Notes under the pieces: generated by a model
What the model was told of the DNA's origin: nothing
What the model saw: only the letters and a program-made list of their open reading frames with translations
Database searches by the model: none
Translations under genes and position numbers: made by a program
Assembly: GCF_907164915.1 (NCBI RefSeq)
Contig: NC_061865.1
Span: forward strand, 55,758,587 to 55,822,586
Direction: 5' to 3'
DNA: 64,000 nucleotides
DNA from: Impatiens glandulifera
Lineage: Eukaryota > Streptophyta > Magnoliopsida > Ericales > Balsaminaceae
In this document: piece by piece, positions 48,918 to 61,790 of the stretch
Position numbering within the stretch: position 1 is the first letter of the stretch
Layout of the letters: each line of letters starts with the position of its first letter

Positions 48918-50420
48918 ATGCTTATGAATTTGCAAGTAAATTAGATTCATAGTACTCTTTCACCACCCAAACCAATACGAAATAAATCTCTTCTTCTTAA
49001 TTTACAGCAATTCAACATTAATAATGAAGACATTCCTAATAATGTGGCTGCTACTTCTCATCATCATTCCAGTGCAATTTCATCAGGTTCTCTCCTCCTC
49101 ATCATCATCATCTTTTTCTATTCCTAATAAATTGTGTCCTCATGAACATCGCCTTATCTTGATCCAATTCAAGCAAATGTTTGTAATTGATCATAACTCT
49201 ACTTATGAAAGCTGTCGTGCATATGATGTACCATCTTATCCAAAGACAGTGTCTTGGAATGAGAGCAGCACAAATTGCTGCTCATGGGATGGAGTGACAT
49301 GCGATGATCTTACCGGCGATGTCATCGGCATTGATCTCAGTTGTAGCCAGCTTTCTGGAACCTTCCATCCAAACACCACTCTCTTCCAGCTTCCCTGAAC
49401 AAGCCTAGAACTTTCGTTCAACAACTTCCAACAATCTCACATACCGTCTTCTATTGGCATGTTGGCACCCACCCTCACACATCTTAACATTTCCAGTTCC
49501 AATTTCACAGGTCCAATCCCATCGGAGATCGCCCACCTCTCTAAACTAGTTGTCCTTCATCTCTATGGTTATAAAGACATACCCTCATTATTCAGACTGG
49601 AACAACATGACTTTCGTAACATCATTAGTAACCTGACACAATTGGAAATTCTAGTTCTCAGCTATATAAACATGTCTTCTTCCAATATTCCAGATTCCAT
49701 AGTGAATCTAACTTCCTTGACATCTCTCACTCTTGTGGAGAATGGGTTGTATGGACAAGTGCCTGACGCTGTTTTCAACTTACCAGCCTTACAAATACTA
49801 TTCATACGGAGCAACGATGGGACGATGTGAACTGGAATGTTAGTGGGACGAGTCCTCTTAAGTATCTAGTACTTACTTCCATAAGTTTATTTGGTAGTTT
49901 ACCCGATTCAATTGGTCATCTTCGCTCATTAAACCTCTTGGACTTTGATTATTGTAATATTTCAGGATCCCTTCCCAGTTCAATTGGAAACCTCTCCCAA
50001 CTTTTTGCTTTGTCATTAAGTTACAACAACTTTTCTGGCCTCATCCCTCATTCTCTTTCAAATCTTTATGGACTCACAGATTTGTATCTATTAGGTAATC
50101 AATTTGAAGGACAAATCCCATCCAACATAACTGGTCTTAGGAACCTAATCTATCTTGATTTGAGCAATAATTTCCTACAAGGTTCAATTCCTGCTGGTCT
50201 ATTTGGGCTTCCAAATTTAGTTGCCATATGGCTAGACAACAACATGCTTTCCGGTGCACTTCCCTCTATCTTGCCCAATTCAATGTTGTCCTCTATTTCC
50301 ATTCCAAGGAATAATCTATCTGGCCCAATTCCGCACACCATATCAAATTTGAAAGAGCTTCATGAAATCGATCTTTCTTTCAATAATTTTGATGGAAAAT
50401 TGTACCTTGATACTTTTTCA

Positions 50421-50661
50421 TGTTGAATAAACTTTAATTAATAAGGTATTTAGTTTTTTGATGTTTAATAATCCTAGAGTAATAACTAGGGGTGAGTGGG
50501 ATAACCAAGAGATTTGGGTGGGAGCTATTTAATATGCAGAATAATTTTGTTTTGTAATTTGAAGAGTCAAGCATATGAAGAGTCTATGTTTTCCTATAAA
50601 GAGTTGTAAAAATCTATTTGAGATAATAAGAAAAATATATTTTGGCATCTTGTTATCAACA
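50421..50661 (+). repeat. 5' LTR of the copia element in RLP copy 2
   Basis: 241 bp, TGTTGA...TCAACA termini, identical to 54859-55099. It supplies an in-frame TGT TGA stop to the left half of RLP copy 2. Confidence 0.95.
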
Positions 50662-50664
50662 AAT

Positions 50665-50676
50665 TGGTATCAGAGC
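50665..50676 (+). other. Primer-binding site, initiator tRNA-Met
   Basis: TGGTATCAGAGC is complementary to the 3' end of plant initiator tRNA-Met and lies 3 bases after the 5' LTR. The second full copia element uses the same site at 57722-57733. Confidence 0.9.
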
Positions 50677-50814
50677 TATTGTGTGTGAGGTGAGCGTGAG
50701 AAAACCTATTAGTCTCAAAAGAGAACGCCGCGGTGTGCGCTGGCCGAGAGAGAAAAACAAGAGCGATCGAGAGCCTTGTGAGGTGTGTGTGTTGAGTGTA
50801 AACACTTGAGAGGA

Positions 50815-53800
50815 ATGGCAGGTCTAACCAATGGCATCCCGCTACCCAAGTTGACAAAAGGCGTCAACTACGACAACTGGAAGGTGCAGATGAAGGCCCT
50901 TTTTCGGTTCCCAAGATAACTGGGATGTGGTCGAGACTGGGTATGAGGAACCGGAGAACACAGATGGGTATTCAAATGCCCAGTTGAACGCGTTGAAGGT
51001 CGTTCGAGCTAAAGATAGGGCGGCTCTATATCTACTATACCGATCTGTCGACGAATCTGGTTTTGAGAAGATAGCTGACGCAAAATCTTCCAAAGTGGCA
51101 TGGGATACACTCGAAATAGCAAACAAAGGAGACGAACGGGTGAAGCAAGTCCGGCTTCAAACCCTAAGGGGCGATCTGGAAAACATGAGGATGAAAGAGT
51201 CTGAAAACGTATCTGAGTTCATTACTCGAGTGGAGACCGTGGTGAACAAACTAAATCGGAATGGTGAGAGTCTTTCATCAAACCGAGTTGTTGAAAAGAT
51301 TCTGAGGTCATTGACAGATAGTTTCGAAAATATTGTGTGCGCAATAGAGGAATCTAAGGATCTATCAACGCTCACCATTGAAGAGCTTGCTGGGTCCTTG
51401 GAAGCGCATGAGCAGAGAAGGAAAAAACAAGAAGGGGGAGTCTCTTGAACAGGCTCTCCAGGCGAAGGCGACAATAAAAGAGGAGAAGGTGTTTTATGCT
51501 CAGAGTACCAGAGGCAGAGGAAGAGGCAGAAGCCTAGGTGGTAGAGGAAGAGGTGGACGAGGAAGTGAGCAAGTCGGCCAACAGAACTGGCATGGCAGAG
51601 GTCAAGCTCGGGGTGGCCGGACAAACACAAATAATAATATTGAGTGTTATAACTGTGGAAAGAATGGACATGTTGCCAAGGATTGTTACTCGATAAAATG
51701 TTACAATTGCGGAAAGCTGGGTCATATTTCCAAAGATTGTAGATCCGAGAAGAAAAAGGAGGAACCAACAAACTTTTTTGCTGAGAAAGAAGATGAAGGG
51801 TTGTTGCTGGTGACAAAAATTCCAGAAACTGAGATCAAACCAAGTTGTTCTGATAACTCATTTTGGTACTTGGATACTGGGGCAAGTAACCACATGTGCG
51901 GCGACGAGAGCTTATTCAAAATACTCTCAAAGGTGGAGTCCGGATCCATTTCTTTCGGCGATGCTTCAAAAGTAGCCGTCAAAGGTCGAGGAACGATCAG
52001 GTATCAGTAGAAAAATGGGGGAATCGGAGAAATCAGAGATGTTTACTACGTACCTGATCTCAAAAGCAACATACTGAGCATGGGACAGTTGATGGAGAAA
52101 GGGTACTCGGCTATAATGAAGGACCGAGAAATGCAACTGAAGGATAAACTTGGGAGACTCATTGCCCAGGTAGAAATGAAGAAAAACCGTATGTACAAAC
52201 TTGAGCTTAAAATAGTTCAAGATAAATGTATGCAACTTGATCTAGAGGATGAGGCCATGAAGTGGCATTATCGGTTCGGTCATCTTCACTTCGGAGGGTT
52301 GAACGAGCTGGTGAAAAAGGAGATGGTGCTTGGACTGCCTAACATTATATTCGAAAAGAGGTTCTGTGAAGAATGTGTGATCGGGAAACAAGCGAGGACT
52401 TCTTTCCCAAGCAGTTCTGAATACAGAGCAAAGGAGCAACTCGGACTGATTCACACAGATTTATGTGGGCCAATAACTCCAGAATCATTTAGTGGTAAAA
52501 GATACTTCCTTTCTTTAATTGATGATTTTTCGAGAAAGACGTGGGTTTATTTTCTGAAGGAGAAGTCAGAAGTGTTTGAAAACTTCAAGAAATTTAAAGT
52601 GATGGTGGAGAAAGAAACAAACAAAGTTATCAAAGCAGTCCGATCTGACAGAGGAGGTGAGTTCACGTCTAACGAGTTCAACAAATACTGCGAAGAACAT
52701 GGAATCAAGCGTTTCTTGACTGCTCCATATTCTCCGCAGCAAAACGGTGTAGCAGAACGAAAGAATCGAACTATACTCGATATGGTTCGATCTATGTTGA
52801 AAGGAAAGAATATGCCGAAACAGTTTTGGGCAGAGGCAGTGCAGTGCGCGGTTTATGTGCAAAATAGATGTCCACATGCCAAGCTAGGAGAGAAGACAGC
52901 TCAAGAGATTTGGAGTGGTATGAAGCCGAGTGTCTTTCATCTCAAGGTATTCGGTAGTGTGAGTTATGGGCAAGTACCAAGTCAGCACAGGACAAAGTTA
53001 GAAGATCGAAGCAAAAAGTACATTTTTATCGGGTATGATGAAAAATCTAAGGCATATAAATTGTTTGATCCTATTAATAAGAAATTGGTGGTGAGTCGAG
53101 ATGTTCACGTGGAGGAATCAATGACATGGAACTGGAGTAACCCGATTGAGGAAGAAACTAGTTCAGAGACTGTTATGTCTCCGATATCAACAACCACCGA
53201 GCTTTCAAAAGATGAATCTGAGCCTCTACAGCCCAGAATGAGAAGTCTACGGGAGATATATGACACTACAAATGAAGTCCACATTGTATGTCTTCTCGCC
53301 GACTTAGAAGATTTGAATTTTGAGAAAGCTGTACAAGACGAGAAATGGAGATCGGCTATGGATGAAGAAATTGGGGCAATTGAACGCAATAAAACTTGGG
53401 AGCTAACCGACCTTCCTGAAGGAACTCGACCCATTGGAGTAAAATGGGTGTACAAAAAAAAGATGAATGTCGAAGGAGAGGTTGAGCGTTATAAGGCTCG
53501 ACTTGTGGTGAAGGGCTATAGACAAAAGGAGGGAATCGATTATGATGAAGTTTTTGCTCCTGTCACGAGAATGGAGTCAATCCGACTTCTGATCTCGTTA
53601 GCTGCTCAAAACCAATGGCTAATTCTACAGATGGATGTGAAATCAGCATTTCTAAATGGAGTGTTGAAGGAGGAGGTGTACGTCGAGCAACCACTTGGGT
53701 ATATGAAGAGAGGTGATGAGAAGAAGGTGCTGAGATTGAGAAAAGCCCTCTATGGGCTGAAGCAGGCTCCTCGTGCTTGGAATGAGAGAATTGACGAGTA

Positions 53801-54842
53801 TTTCAAGAAAAATGGGTACCAACAATGTCCGTACGAGCATGCCTTGTACACAAAGAAATCAGAAAATGATATGATGGTAGTCGCTCTCTATGTCGACGAC
53901 CTCATATTCACCGGAAGCAACACAAAACTGATTGAGGAGTTCAAGGAGGTAATGAAGAAGGAGTTCGAGATGACAGACTTAGGTTTGATGAAATATTTTC
54001 TTGGCCTAGAAGTGAAGCAGTCAGAGGAAGGGATTTTTATATCCCAAGAGAGGTATGCGCTTGAAATTTTAAAGAAGTTTAAAATGGAGGACTGCAACCC
54101 AGTTTCAACTCCAATGGAACCAGGCACTAAACTCTCAAAGTTTGATGGAGGAGAACGGGCTGATGCTGGGAGATATCGAAGCTTAATCGGAAGTCTAAGG
54201 TATCTTACAAGCACGAGACCCGACCTAATGTTGAGTGTTGGGATAACAAGCAGATTCATGGAGGATCCAAGCTATACACATTTGAAGGCCTTGAAGAGAA
54301 TTCTGAGATATGTTCGAGGAACTCTTTCACTTGGTATCTTCTATTCAAAATCAGATAATTACCGATTAGTGGGTTACTCTGATAGTGATTGGTGTGGTGA
54401 TGTTGATGACCGGAAAAGTACTTCGGGTTATGTATTCCTACTCGGAAATTCAGCTTTTACTTGGTTGTCAAAGAAGCAGCCTATTGTAACTTTGTCGACC
54501 TGCGAGGCAGAGTATGTGGCGGCCTCTTGGAGTGTGTGTCATGCAGTATGACTTTCAAATTTACTAAAGCATTTGGGAGTGATCCGAGACGAAGGGACTG
54601 TGATTCGAGTTGATAACAAGTCAGCGATCGAGTTGGCAAAGAATCCAGTTAATCACGGAAGGAGCAAGCACATTGACGTCCGATTTCATTTCATTCGAGA
54701 ACAAGTCAAAGAAGGAAAGGTTGAGTTGGAGCATGTTGAAAGTCGAGCTCAAGCCGCTGACATATTCACCAAGCCATTACCGACCACACTGTTGGAGAGT
54801 TGTAAAAGGCTGATTGGAATGAGAGATGGGAAGAATATTTAA
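50815..54842 (+). pseudogene. gag-pol of the copia element, four lesions
   Basis: Domain order is Gag (from ATG 50815), two CCHC zinc knuckles ([14 protein letters not shown] at 51645 and [14 protein letters not shown] at 51699), protease with [11 protein letters not shown], integrase (HYRFGH; catalytic HTDLCGP, RSDRGGEF and NGVAERKNRT), reverse transcriptase (QMDVKSAFLNG, LYGLKQAPRAW, YVDDLIFTG at 53889) and RNase H (YSDSDWCGD, STCEAEYVA). The order integrase before RT is that of Ty1/copia. The lesions are an extra base in the T run at 50900-50904, an extra base in the A or G run at 51421-51440, in-frame TAG 52008-52010 and in-frame TGA 54549-54551. The two frameshifts lie in homopolymers and could be assembly errors; the two stops are single C-to-T or G-to-A changes. 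Confidence 0.9.
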
Positions 54843-54858
54843 GTTTAAGGAGGAAATT

Positions 54859-55099
54859 TGTTGAATAAACTTTAATTAATAAGGTATTTAGTTTTTTGAT
54901 GTTTAATAATCCTAGAGTAATAACTAGGGGTGAGTGGGATAACCAAGAGATTTGGGTGGGAGCTATTTAATATGCAGAATAATTTTGTTTTGTAATTTGA
55001 AGAGTCAAGCATATGAAGAGTCTATGTTTTCCTATAAAGAGTTGTAAAAATCTATTTGAGATAATAAGAAAAATATATTTTGGCATCTTGTTATCAACA
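54859..55099 (+). repeat. 3' LTR of the copia element in RLP copy 2
   Basis: 241 bp, identical to the 5' LTR, followed by target duplication TTTCA and the resumed RLP reading frame. Confidence 0.95.
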
Positions 55100-56649
55100 T
55101 TTCAAACATAAAACATCTAGACATCATTCAATTGGGCAATAATGTAAATTTGTCAGTGGTAGACGCTGATGGCAATTTCTCTACCATTACTACACTGCTT
55201 TTGTTTTCATGTAAATTAAATAACTTTCCTATTAAGTTTTTGAAAACTTCAAAAAAGCTCCGAATACTTGACCTTTCCAACACTGGGGTAAGTGGGAAAA
55301 TACCTGAATGGATTGGAGAAATGAGCAACATGAGAATATTTCGTGCATCCAATAATAAGATTAAAGGAGAGATCCCTTCTTCAATATGTAACATTAGCTC
55401 TCTTGAGCTACTTGATTTGTCCCAAAATGAGCTTGAAGGTCTAATTCATCAATGTTTAGGGAATTTCAGTGCGACACTTTCAGTACTAGACCTTCGAATG
55501 AATCATTTTCATGGCGGCATTCCAGCCATATATGCAAAGGATAACATGCTTAGAACACTTGCTTTCAATGGAAATCAATTACAAGGACCAATACCAAGAT
55601 CCATTTCTTTATGCATCAACTTACAAGTGATAGACCTTGGAAACAATATGATAAAAGGAACATTTCCTAGTTGGTTGGATGCTCTTCCAGAGTTACAGGT
55701 CCTTGTATTGAGGTCTAACAGATTGCATGGCTTCGTTGACATGAATTCCGAGGCTCAATCTCCTTTTCTTAAATTGCACATCTTTGACATATCCCGCAAT
55801 CAGTTCACTGGACCCTTTCCATCATGGTATTTTAACAACTTCTATGCCATGAAGACGGTGAATCGGAGCAGCACGGGTCACGAATTATATATGGGCAAAG
55901 AGTATAATCTTTATCAATACTCTGATGGATCCTACACATACCATTATCGAGATTCTGTTACAATAACAACAAAAGGGCTTGATGCTCATCTTCAAGGAAT
56001 CTCCTTTCCACGGACAACAATTGATTTGTCAAGCAATAAGTTTGAGGGATCCATTCCGGATGTTGTTGGCAATTTGGTTGCACTCACAATGTTGAATATG
56101 TCCAACAATCGTCTTACCGGGCCTATACCAGAATCATTGGGAAATTTAGTCCATCTTGAATCTTTGGACCTGTCTTCAAACCACCTTACAGGAGAGATTC
56201 CTCAAGAACTTACAAGTATAACATTCCTTGAAGTTTTAAATCTTTCTTGCAATGGACTAGAAGGACGCATACCGCAGGGTAAGCAATTCGATACATTTTT
56301 AAACACTTCTTACATGGAGAATAAGGGATTATGTGGACCTCCTTTGTCAAGAAAATGCCAGGGGCATGAAATGGAAACACCACCGCCACCACCACCACCA
56401 CCACCACACGATGATTCTGAAGATGATTCATATTTTGCATTCAGTGGGTTCACATGGCAGGCTGTTTTGACGGGGTACATATTTGGAATGATAATCGGCT
56501 TAGCTGCAGGTTGTCTTTCATTTTCAACAGGAAGACCAAAATGGTTTGCGACAATGATAGATGAAGAGGTTTATAAAATCATGAAGAAATACAGACGAGG
56601 AGGACGAGTTCCAGTTCGGAGAATACCCAGTTCATTGAGATTACCTTAA

Positions 56650-57393
56650 TTTTAAGGTAATTAATTCTTTACATACTGAATTAAATACTAATTTTTAACT
56701 TTTCAGTTTAATAGAATAGATAGATTAACTAACAGTTTACATTTTTATACAATTTATTAAACAAACATTTTCACACCAATATTACTGTCTATGTTGTATC
56801 AGGTACCACATACGGTATACATGCTCTTCAAGGTTTCGAGTTTACTAGTGTCATGGTCATTTGCACTCGGTTTTGTTTTACTACTTAAATGTTTCAGTTT
56901 TACGTTAATAAAATAATGATGTTACCCTGAATAAGAAAATAAATTGCGACAAGATTATATTTATAACAACTTGAATCTTATATTTTAGAAATGATAATAC
57001 GATTGTATATGTTTTTTTTCATTGTGGTTAAACAACGTTCTATCAACATCTAAGCGGACGAATAATTCTGTATTTCAAATTATAGTTTTTTATTTATTCT
57101 TGTTGTCTTATATAGTTTCTTTCTTCATATAATCATATACTGCAATATTTTAACTTCATCTTTATTAATAAAGAAAAGAAAATGAGACATTACTAACTCT
57201 TCATTTGTGAACCAACAAAAATACAACTAAGTTAATTCTTAAGTTAGTTGTTCAAGATACAAAATCAAAACGAACATACCAAAACTCAAACAAGACATCT
57301 TGTGTGATTGATCGATTTTGTTTAAATCCATAACATTTAAACTATATGACAATAGATTAAGTTGTATTCTCACAAGAAATAAAACTGTTGTTT
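56650..57393 (+). other. 3' flank of RLP copy 2
   Basis: Homologous to 29996-30800: AGGTAATTAATTC after the stop, TATCAGGTACCACA with a conserved AG, and TCTTCAAGGTTTCGAGTTTA. It is cut by the second copia element at a TGTTT target. Confidence 0.55.
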
Positions 57394-57719
57394 TGTTGGG
57401 CCTTTGGGTCCAGCCCAATCAGGCATTCAATTAAACAAATAAAACCTAAGAATGTTGATTATTCTATCACTTCTAAAGAGAGAAGACATTCTTAAAAAAA
57501 GAGAAGAAACAGAGGAGAAGAAACAGAGGAAGAAAAAGAGAAGGAGGCAGTAGATCTCTTACATTTTCACCTTCAGGTTGAGAGGTTTTCTACGTAAATC
57601 TGGTGTTGTTTTGTTCTGTGCTTGATCTTCTGTTTTAGACTTGGATAACATGTGCATTTACCCATCTCACATTGCTAGATTACAGTATAAAAGTAATATT
57701 CGTTTAAAAATTCTCAACA
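57394..57719 (+). repeat. 5' LTR of the old copia element
   Basis: Starts TGTTGGGCCTTTGGGTCC and ends TTCTCAACA. It contains a purine-rich AGAAGAAACAGAGGA stretch that differs in length from the 3' LTR. Confidence 0.92.
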
Positions 57720-57721
57720 AG

Positions 57722-57733
57722 TGGTATCAGAGC
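57722..57733 (+). other. Primer-binding site, initiator tRNA-Met
   Basis: TGGTATCAGAGC two bases after the 5' LTR. Confidence 0.9.
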
Positions 57734-57772
57734 TGTTAGGTTTATTTTTGAAGAGTGTTTTTGTAGGTTGAG

Positions 57773-60700
57773 ATGGAAGGCAATAGCATAATGATCAAGT
57801 TGACAAATAATAACTAGCAGATTTGAAAATCCAAGAGGGAGGATATCCTTTATTGTAAAGACTTGTATGAGTCGGCTGAAGGAGATAGTGCGAAGCCAAA
57901 AGATATGTCTAACAGTGATTGGACAAAATTGAACCGAAAAGCAGTCGGCACAATCAGACAGTGGCTTGATGATAGCGTGTACCACCATATAGCAAGTGAG
58001 AAGAGTGCACATGAGTTGTGGAAGAATCTGGAGTCATTATATGAGCAGAAAACAGTAGGTAACAAAGCGTTTCTAATTCGAAAGTTAGTAAATCTGAAAT
58101 TCAGAGAAGGTGCAGGTGTTGTTGAGCATTTAAATGAGTTTCAGAGCTTGATTAATCAATTTTCAGTGATGAAGATGACCTTAGAAGATGAGATGCAAGC
58201 CTTATTTCTTTTGGGATCATTGCTCGATAGTTGGGAGACATTGGTTGTGACAGTTAGTAATGCAAATCTGAATGGTGTTCTTACTATGAGTATAGTTACT
58301 AGCAGTTTGTTCAATGAGGAGACAAGAAAGAAGTCAACTAATAAAAATAGTGCACAAGCCCTTGTCACGGAGAACATGGGAAGAGATGAATACCGATAAC
58401 AATCAAGAGGCCATAGCAAATCCAGAGGCAGATCAAAATCTAAGGGAAGACAATGTTATCACTGTGATAAAGAAGGTCACATGAAGAAAAATTGTAGAGC
58501 CTGGAAAAGACTACAGAATGAAGACAAAAATCAGAAGAAAGATGATGAGATCAGAAATACCACAGCCATAGTAACTGCAGATGATGTAGTGATTCTTTAT
58601 TGTGAAAAAGAACAATATCTACATGTAGAAAGTCATCAAGGAGTTGAGTGGATAGTTGATACAGATGCTTGCTATCATGCTACAAAAAATAGAGAGTTCT
58701 TCATGACTTACAAGGCTGGAGATCTTGGTACAGTGAAGATGGGTAATACTAGTGACTCGAGCATTATGGGTATTGGTGATATTTGTTTGCAGACAGAGCT
58801 GAGACATCAGTTAACACTGAAAGATGTGCGATATATTCTTGATTTGCGTCTAAACTTGATATCAGGTGATGCATTGGACAAAGATGGATTCAAGAATTAC
58901 CTTGGTAGTGGACAAAGGATGAATAATTGTAGCAAAAGGGAAGTCGTGGAAATCCTTATACCGAACCCATGTGAAGATACTCAAGAATGGGTTAAATGCA
59001 GTACAAACTGAAAGCTCTTTAAATCTGTGGTATCAACGTCTCGGCCACATGAGTGAGAAAGGGTTACGAATTCTGGTGAGGAAGCTTCACATCCCCTCAA
59101 CCAAAGATGAGGTTTTGGATCTATGCGACTACTACCCTTTTGGTAAGCAACACATAGTCTCTTTTAGTAAAACATCAGAAACGAAACAGAATGTGTTGGA
59201 CTTGGTTTATTCTGATGTGTGTGATCCTTTTGAGGAGGAGCCATTGGGTGACAATCGATACTTTCTAACATTTATTGATGATGCATCTAGAAAGGTGTGG
59301 ATTTATTTCATGAGAACGAAAGACCAAGTATTTAATTACTTTTAAGAGTTTAATGTCATGGTAGAAAGAGAGACAAACAATAAGATGAAATGTCTTCGCT
59401 CTGATAACGGGAGAGAGTATACCTCCAAGAAGTTTAAAGTATATTGTGTAAAATATGGAATTCGACATGAGAAAACAGTGTCTGGAACTCCACAACACAA
59501 TGGTGTGGCTGAGAGAATGAATCGCACCATTGTAGAAAAGGTGAGATGCACGCTGAAGATGACAAAGTTGCCAAAATAGTTTTGGGCAGAAGCAGTTCGC
59601 ACAGCTTGCTATCTCATAAACAGGTCACCCTCTGTTCCTTTAAAGTTTGAAATACCAGAAAGAGTATGGTCTAAGAAGAATATTTCATACTCGCGTCTAA
59701 GAGTGTTTGGATGCAAAACATATGTGCATATTTCAAAGGAGCAAAGATCCAAGTTGGATGATAAAGCAATTCCATGTATTTTCCTTGGGTATGAAAATGT
59801 GGAATTTGGGTACAGATTATGGGACCCAGAAAAGAAAAGAATTGTTAGATGCAGAGATGTTGTGTTCTTCGAAGGTCAGAATGAGATAAATCCAGAAATC
59901 ATTGAAAAGTTAGAGAGAGTTGATGAGTCCATAGAACTCATACCAATTCCTTCACATGTACAATCAACAATAACAAATGAAGATGAACATAATGAAGAAG
60001 CCACAGAGGAAACCTCTGACATGAATGGTAGTAATGATGATGAGACTGTTTATGATGTCCTAAGCAGGGAGAGCAACATCATCAAGAGGAGCCAGAAGAG
60101 TCACTATTAAGAAGGTCTGAAAGAGAGAACCAATCTTCTAAAAGGTACCCTTCTTCAGACTATATATTATTGACAGAAGAAGGAGATCCAAAAAGTTTTC
60201 AGGAGGCACAAGTTCATAAAGACAAAGTTAAGTGGCAGAATGCAATGAAAGATGAGATGAAGTCATTGCAAGAGATGGGCACATATGAGCTGGTGGAACT
60301 TCCAAAGGGCCGAAAGGCATTGAGAAACAAATGAGTGTTCAAGCTAAAGAGAGATGAAAATGGAGAAATTATAAAGTATAAAGCTCGACTTGTTGTAAAG
60401 GGTTTTGGACAGAAACAGGGCATCGACTTTGAGGAGATTTTCTCACCAGTAGTAAAGATGACTTCCATTCGTACACTGTTAGGTCTAGTAGCTAACTTAG
60501 ACCTTGAGCTTGAGCAACTTGATGTAAAAACTGCATTTCTTCATGGTAACTTGGAAGAAGAGATCTACATGGTGCAACTAGAGGGATTTGTAGTGAAAGA
60601 AAAGGAGAACATGGTTTGCAAATTAAAGAAGAGTCTATACGGTTTAAAAAAAGCTCTGAGACAGTGGTACAAGAAATTTGACTCTTTTATGATGAGTCAT

Positions 60701-61743
60701 GGGTACCAAAGAACCAAGGCAGATCTGTGTGTTTACTTTAAAAGATTTTCTAATGGAAAGTTTCTAATCCTTTTACTTTATGTTGATGATATGTTGATTG
60801 TAGGACATGATGCTCAAATAATAGCCATGTTGAAGAAGGAGATGTCCAAGACATTTGACATGAAAGACATGGGTCAAGCACGTCAGATATTGGGAATGCA
60901 GATTACTCGTGACAGAGAGGCTAAGAGACTTTGGTTGTCACCAGAGAAGTACATTGAAAGGGTGCTTGAAAGATTCAACATGCAAAGAGCAAAGGAAGTA
61001 AGTAGTCCACTTCCTAGCCATTTTAAATTGAGCAAAAAGATGTGTCCATCAACAGAGAAAGAAAATGATGAAATGTCAAGTGTTCCATACTCCTCAGCTG
61101 TAGGGAGTTTGATGTATGCAATGGTTTGCACTGGGCCAGATATAGCGCATGCAGTTAGTGTGGTAAGTAGGTTTCTCTCTAATCTAGGAAAACAACATTG
61201 GGAAGCAGTGAAGTGGATTCTTAGATATCTAAGAGGCACTTCCAATTTGTGTTTGAGTTTTGGAAATGGTGAAACTGTGTTAGAAGGTTACACAGATGCT
61301 GATATGGCTGAAGATCTAAATCACAGAAAATCCACTTCGTGTTATGTGTTTATTTTTGCAGGGGGAGAGTGTCATGGCAATCCAAGTTGTAGAAATGTGT
61401 GGCTTTATCAACAAAAGAAGCAGAATACATTGCAGCAATTGAAGCTGGTAAGGAGTTATTGTGGATGATTAGATTTCTCCTAGAGCTTGGTATGTAACAA
61501 AAAGATGCAATTGTTTTTTGTGATAGCCAGTTTGCCATAGATTTGAGCAAAAATGTTTCATATCATTCCAGAACTAAGCATATTGATGTGAGGTTTCATT
61601 AGTTAAGAGATGTAATAGAAAACCAACATATGAAGCTGAAGAAAATCCACACGGATAAGAACCCATCAGACATGTTTACGAAGATTGTTCCAAAAGAAAA
61701 GTTCGAGCTCTGTTGTCGGCTTGTCGGTATGAATATCAAGTGA
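57773..61743 (+). pseudogene. gag-pol of the old copia element, many lesions
   Basis: Gag starts at ATG 57773 (MEGNSIMIKL) and meets TAG and TGA within 20 codons, both where tryptophan is expected. Then come a single CCHC knuckle (CYHCDKEGHMKKNC, 58454-58495), a protease in which the active-site D-S/T-G is altered (VDTDACYHAT), an integrase whose zinc finger has lost a cysteine (LCDYYPFGK), a catalytic core with RSDNGREY and NGVAERMNRT, RT with QLDVKTAFLHG and YVDDMLIVG (about 60779), RNase H, and the conserved end DMFTKIVPKEKFE before TGA 61741-61743. Further breaks include TAA at 59343-59345, TAG at 59577-59579 and TGA replacing TGG near 60332-60334. It cannot encode its own enzymes. Confidence 0.88.
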
Positions 61744-61790
61744 TGACTTGAAGATCGGTGTGCCTCTCTCCGTGGGCTGGAGGGGGAGAT

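Larger units (their letters stand above)
50421..55099 (+). mobile_element. Full-length Ty1/copia retrotransposon, identical LTRs
   Basis: Complete structure: 5' LTR 50421-50661, primer-binding site TGGTATCAGAGC (50665-50676) matching the initiator tRNA-Met 3' end, gag-pol 50815-54842, purine-rich AAGGAGGAAATT before the 3' LTR 54859-55099, and a perfect 5-bp target duplication TTTCA (50416-50420 and 55100-55104). Both LTRs are 241 bp, start TGTTGAATAA and end TATCAACA, and I find no difference between them base for base. The insertion into RLP copy 2 is therefore evolutionarily very recent. Confidence 0.95.
49024..56649 (+). pseudogene. Cf-9-type RLP, copy 2, split by a copia retrotransposon
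   Basis: The gene occupies 49024-50420 and 55100-56649; its reading frame resumes exactly across the insertion once the element and one TTTCA copy are removed. It has the same architecture as copy 1: signal peptide MKTFLIMWLLLLIII, cap with NCCSWDGVTCDD, LRR array, acidic stretch, TM helix (AVLTGYIFGMIIGLAAG) and basic tail. Three independent lesions are seen: TGA at 49396-49398 (after NTTLFQLP; copy 1 has TTA); a deletion of about 16 bp near 49815-49835 (after NDG) that shifts the frame; and the 4.7-kb insertion. A nine-proline run encoded by CCA/CCG repeats (about 56380-56405) sits before the acidic stretch and is absent from copy 1. Functional as an RLP only if none of these lesions is real, which is not credible. 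Confidence 0.9.

Noticed and set aside
50665..50676. tRNA-like 12-mer TGGTATCAGAGC
   Set aside because: It is the retrotransposon primer-binding site complementary to initiator tRNA-Met, not a tRNA gene; the same 12-mer follows the other 5' LTR at 57722.
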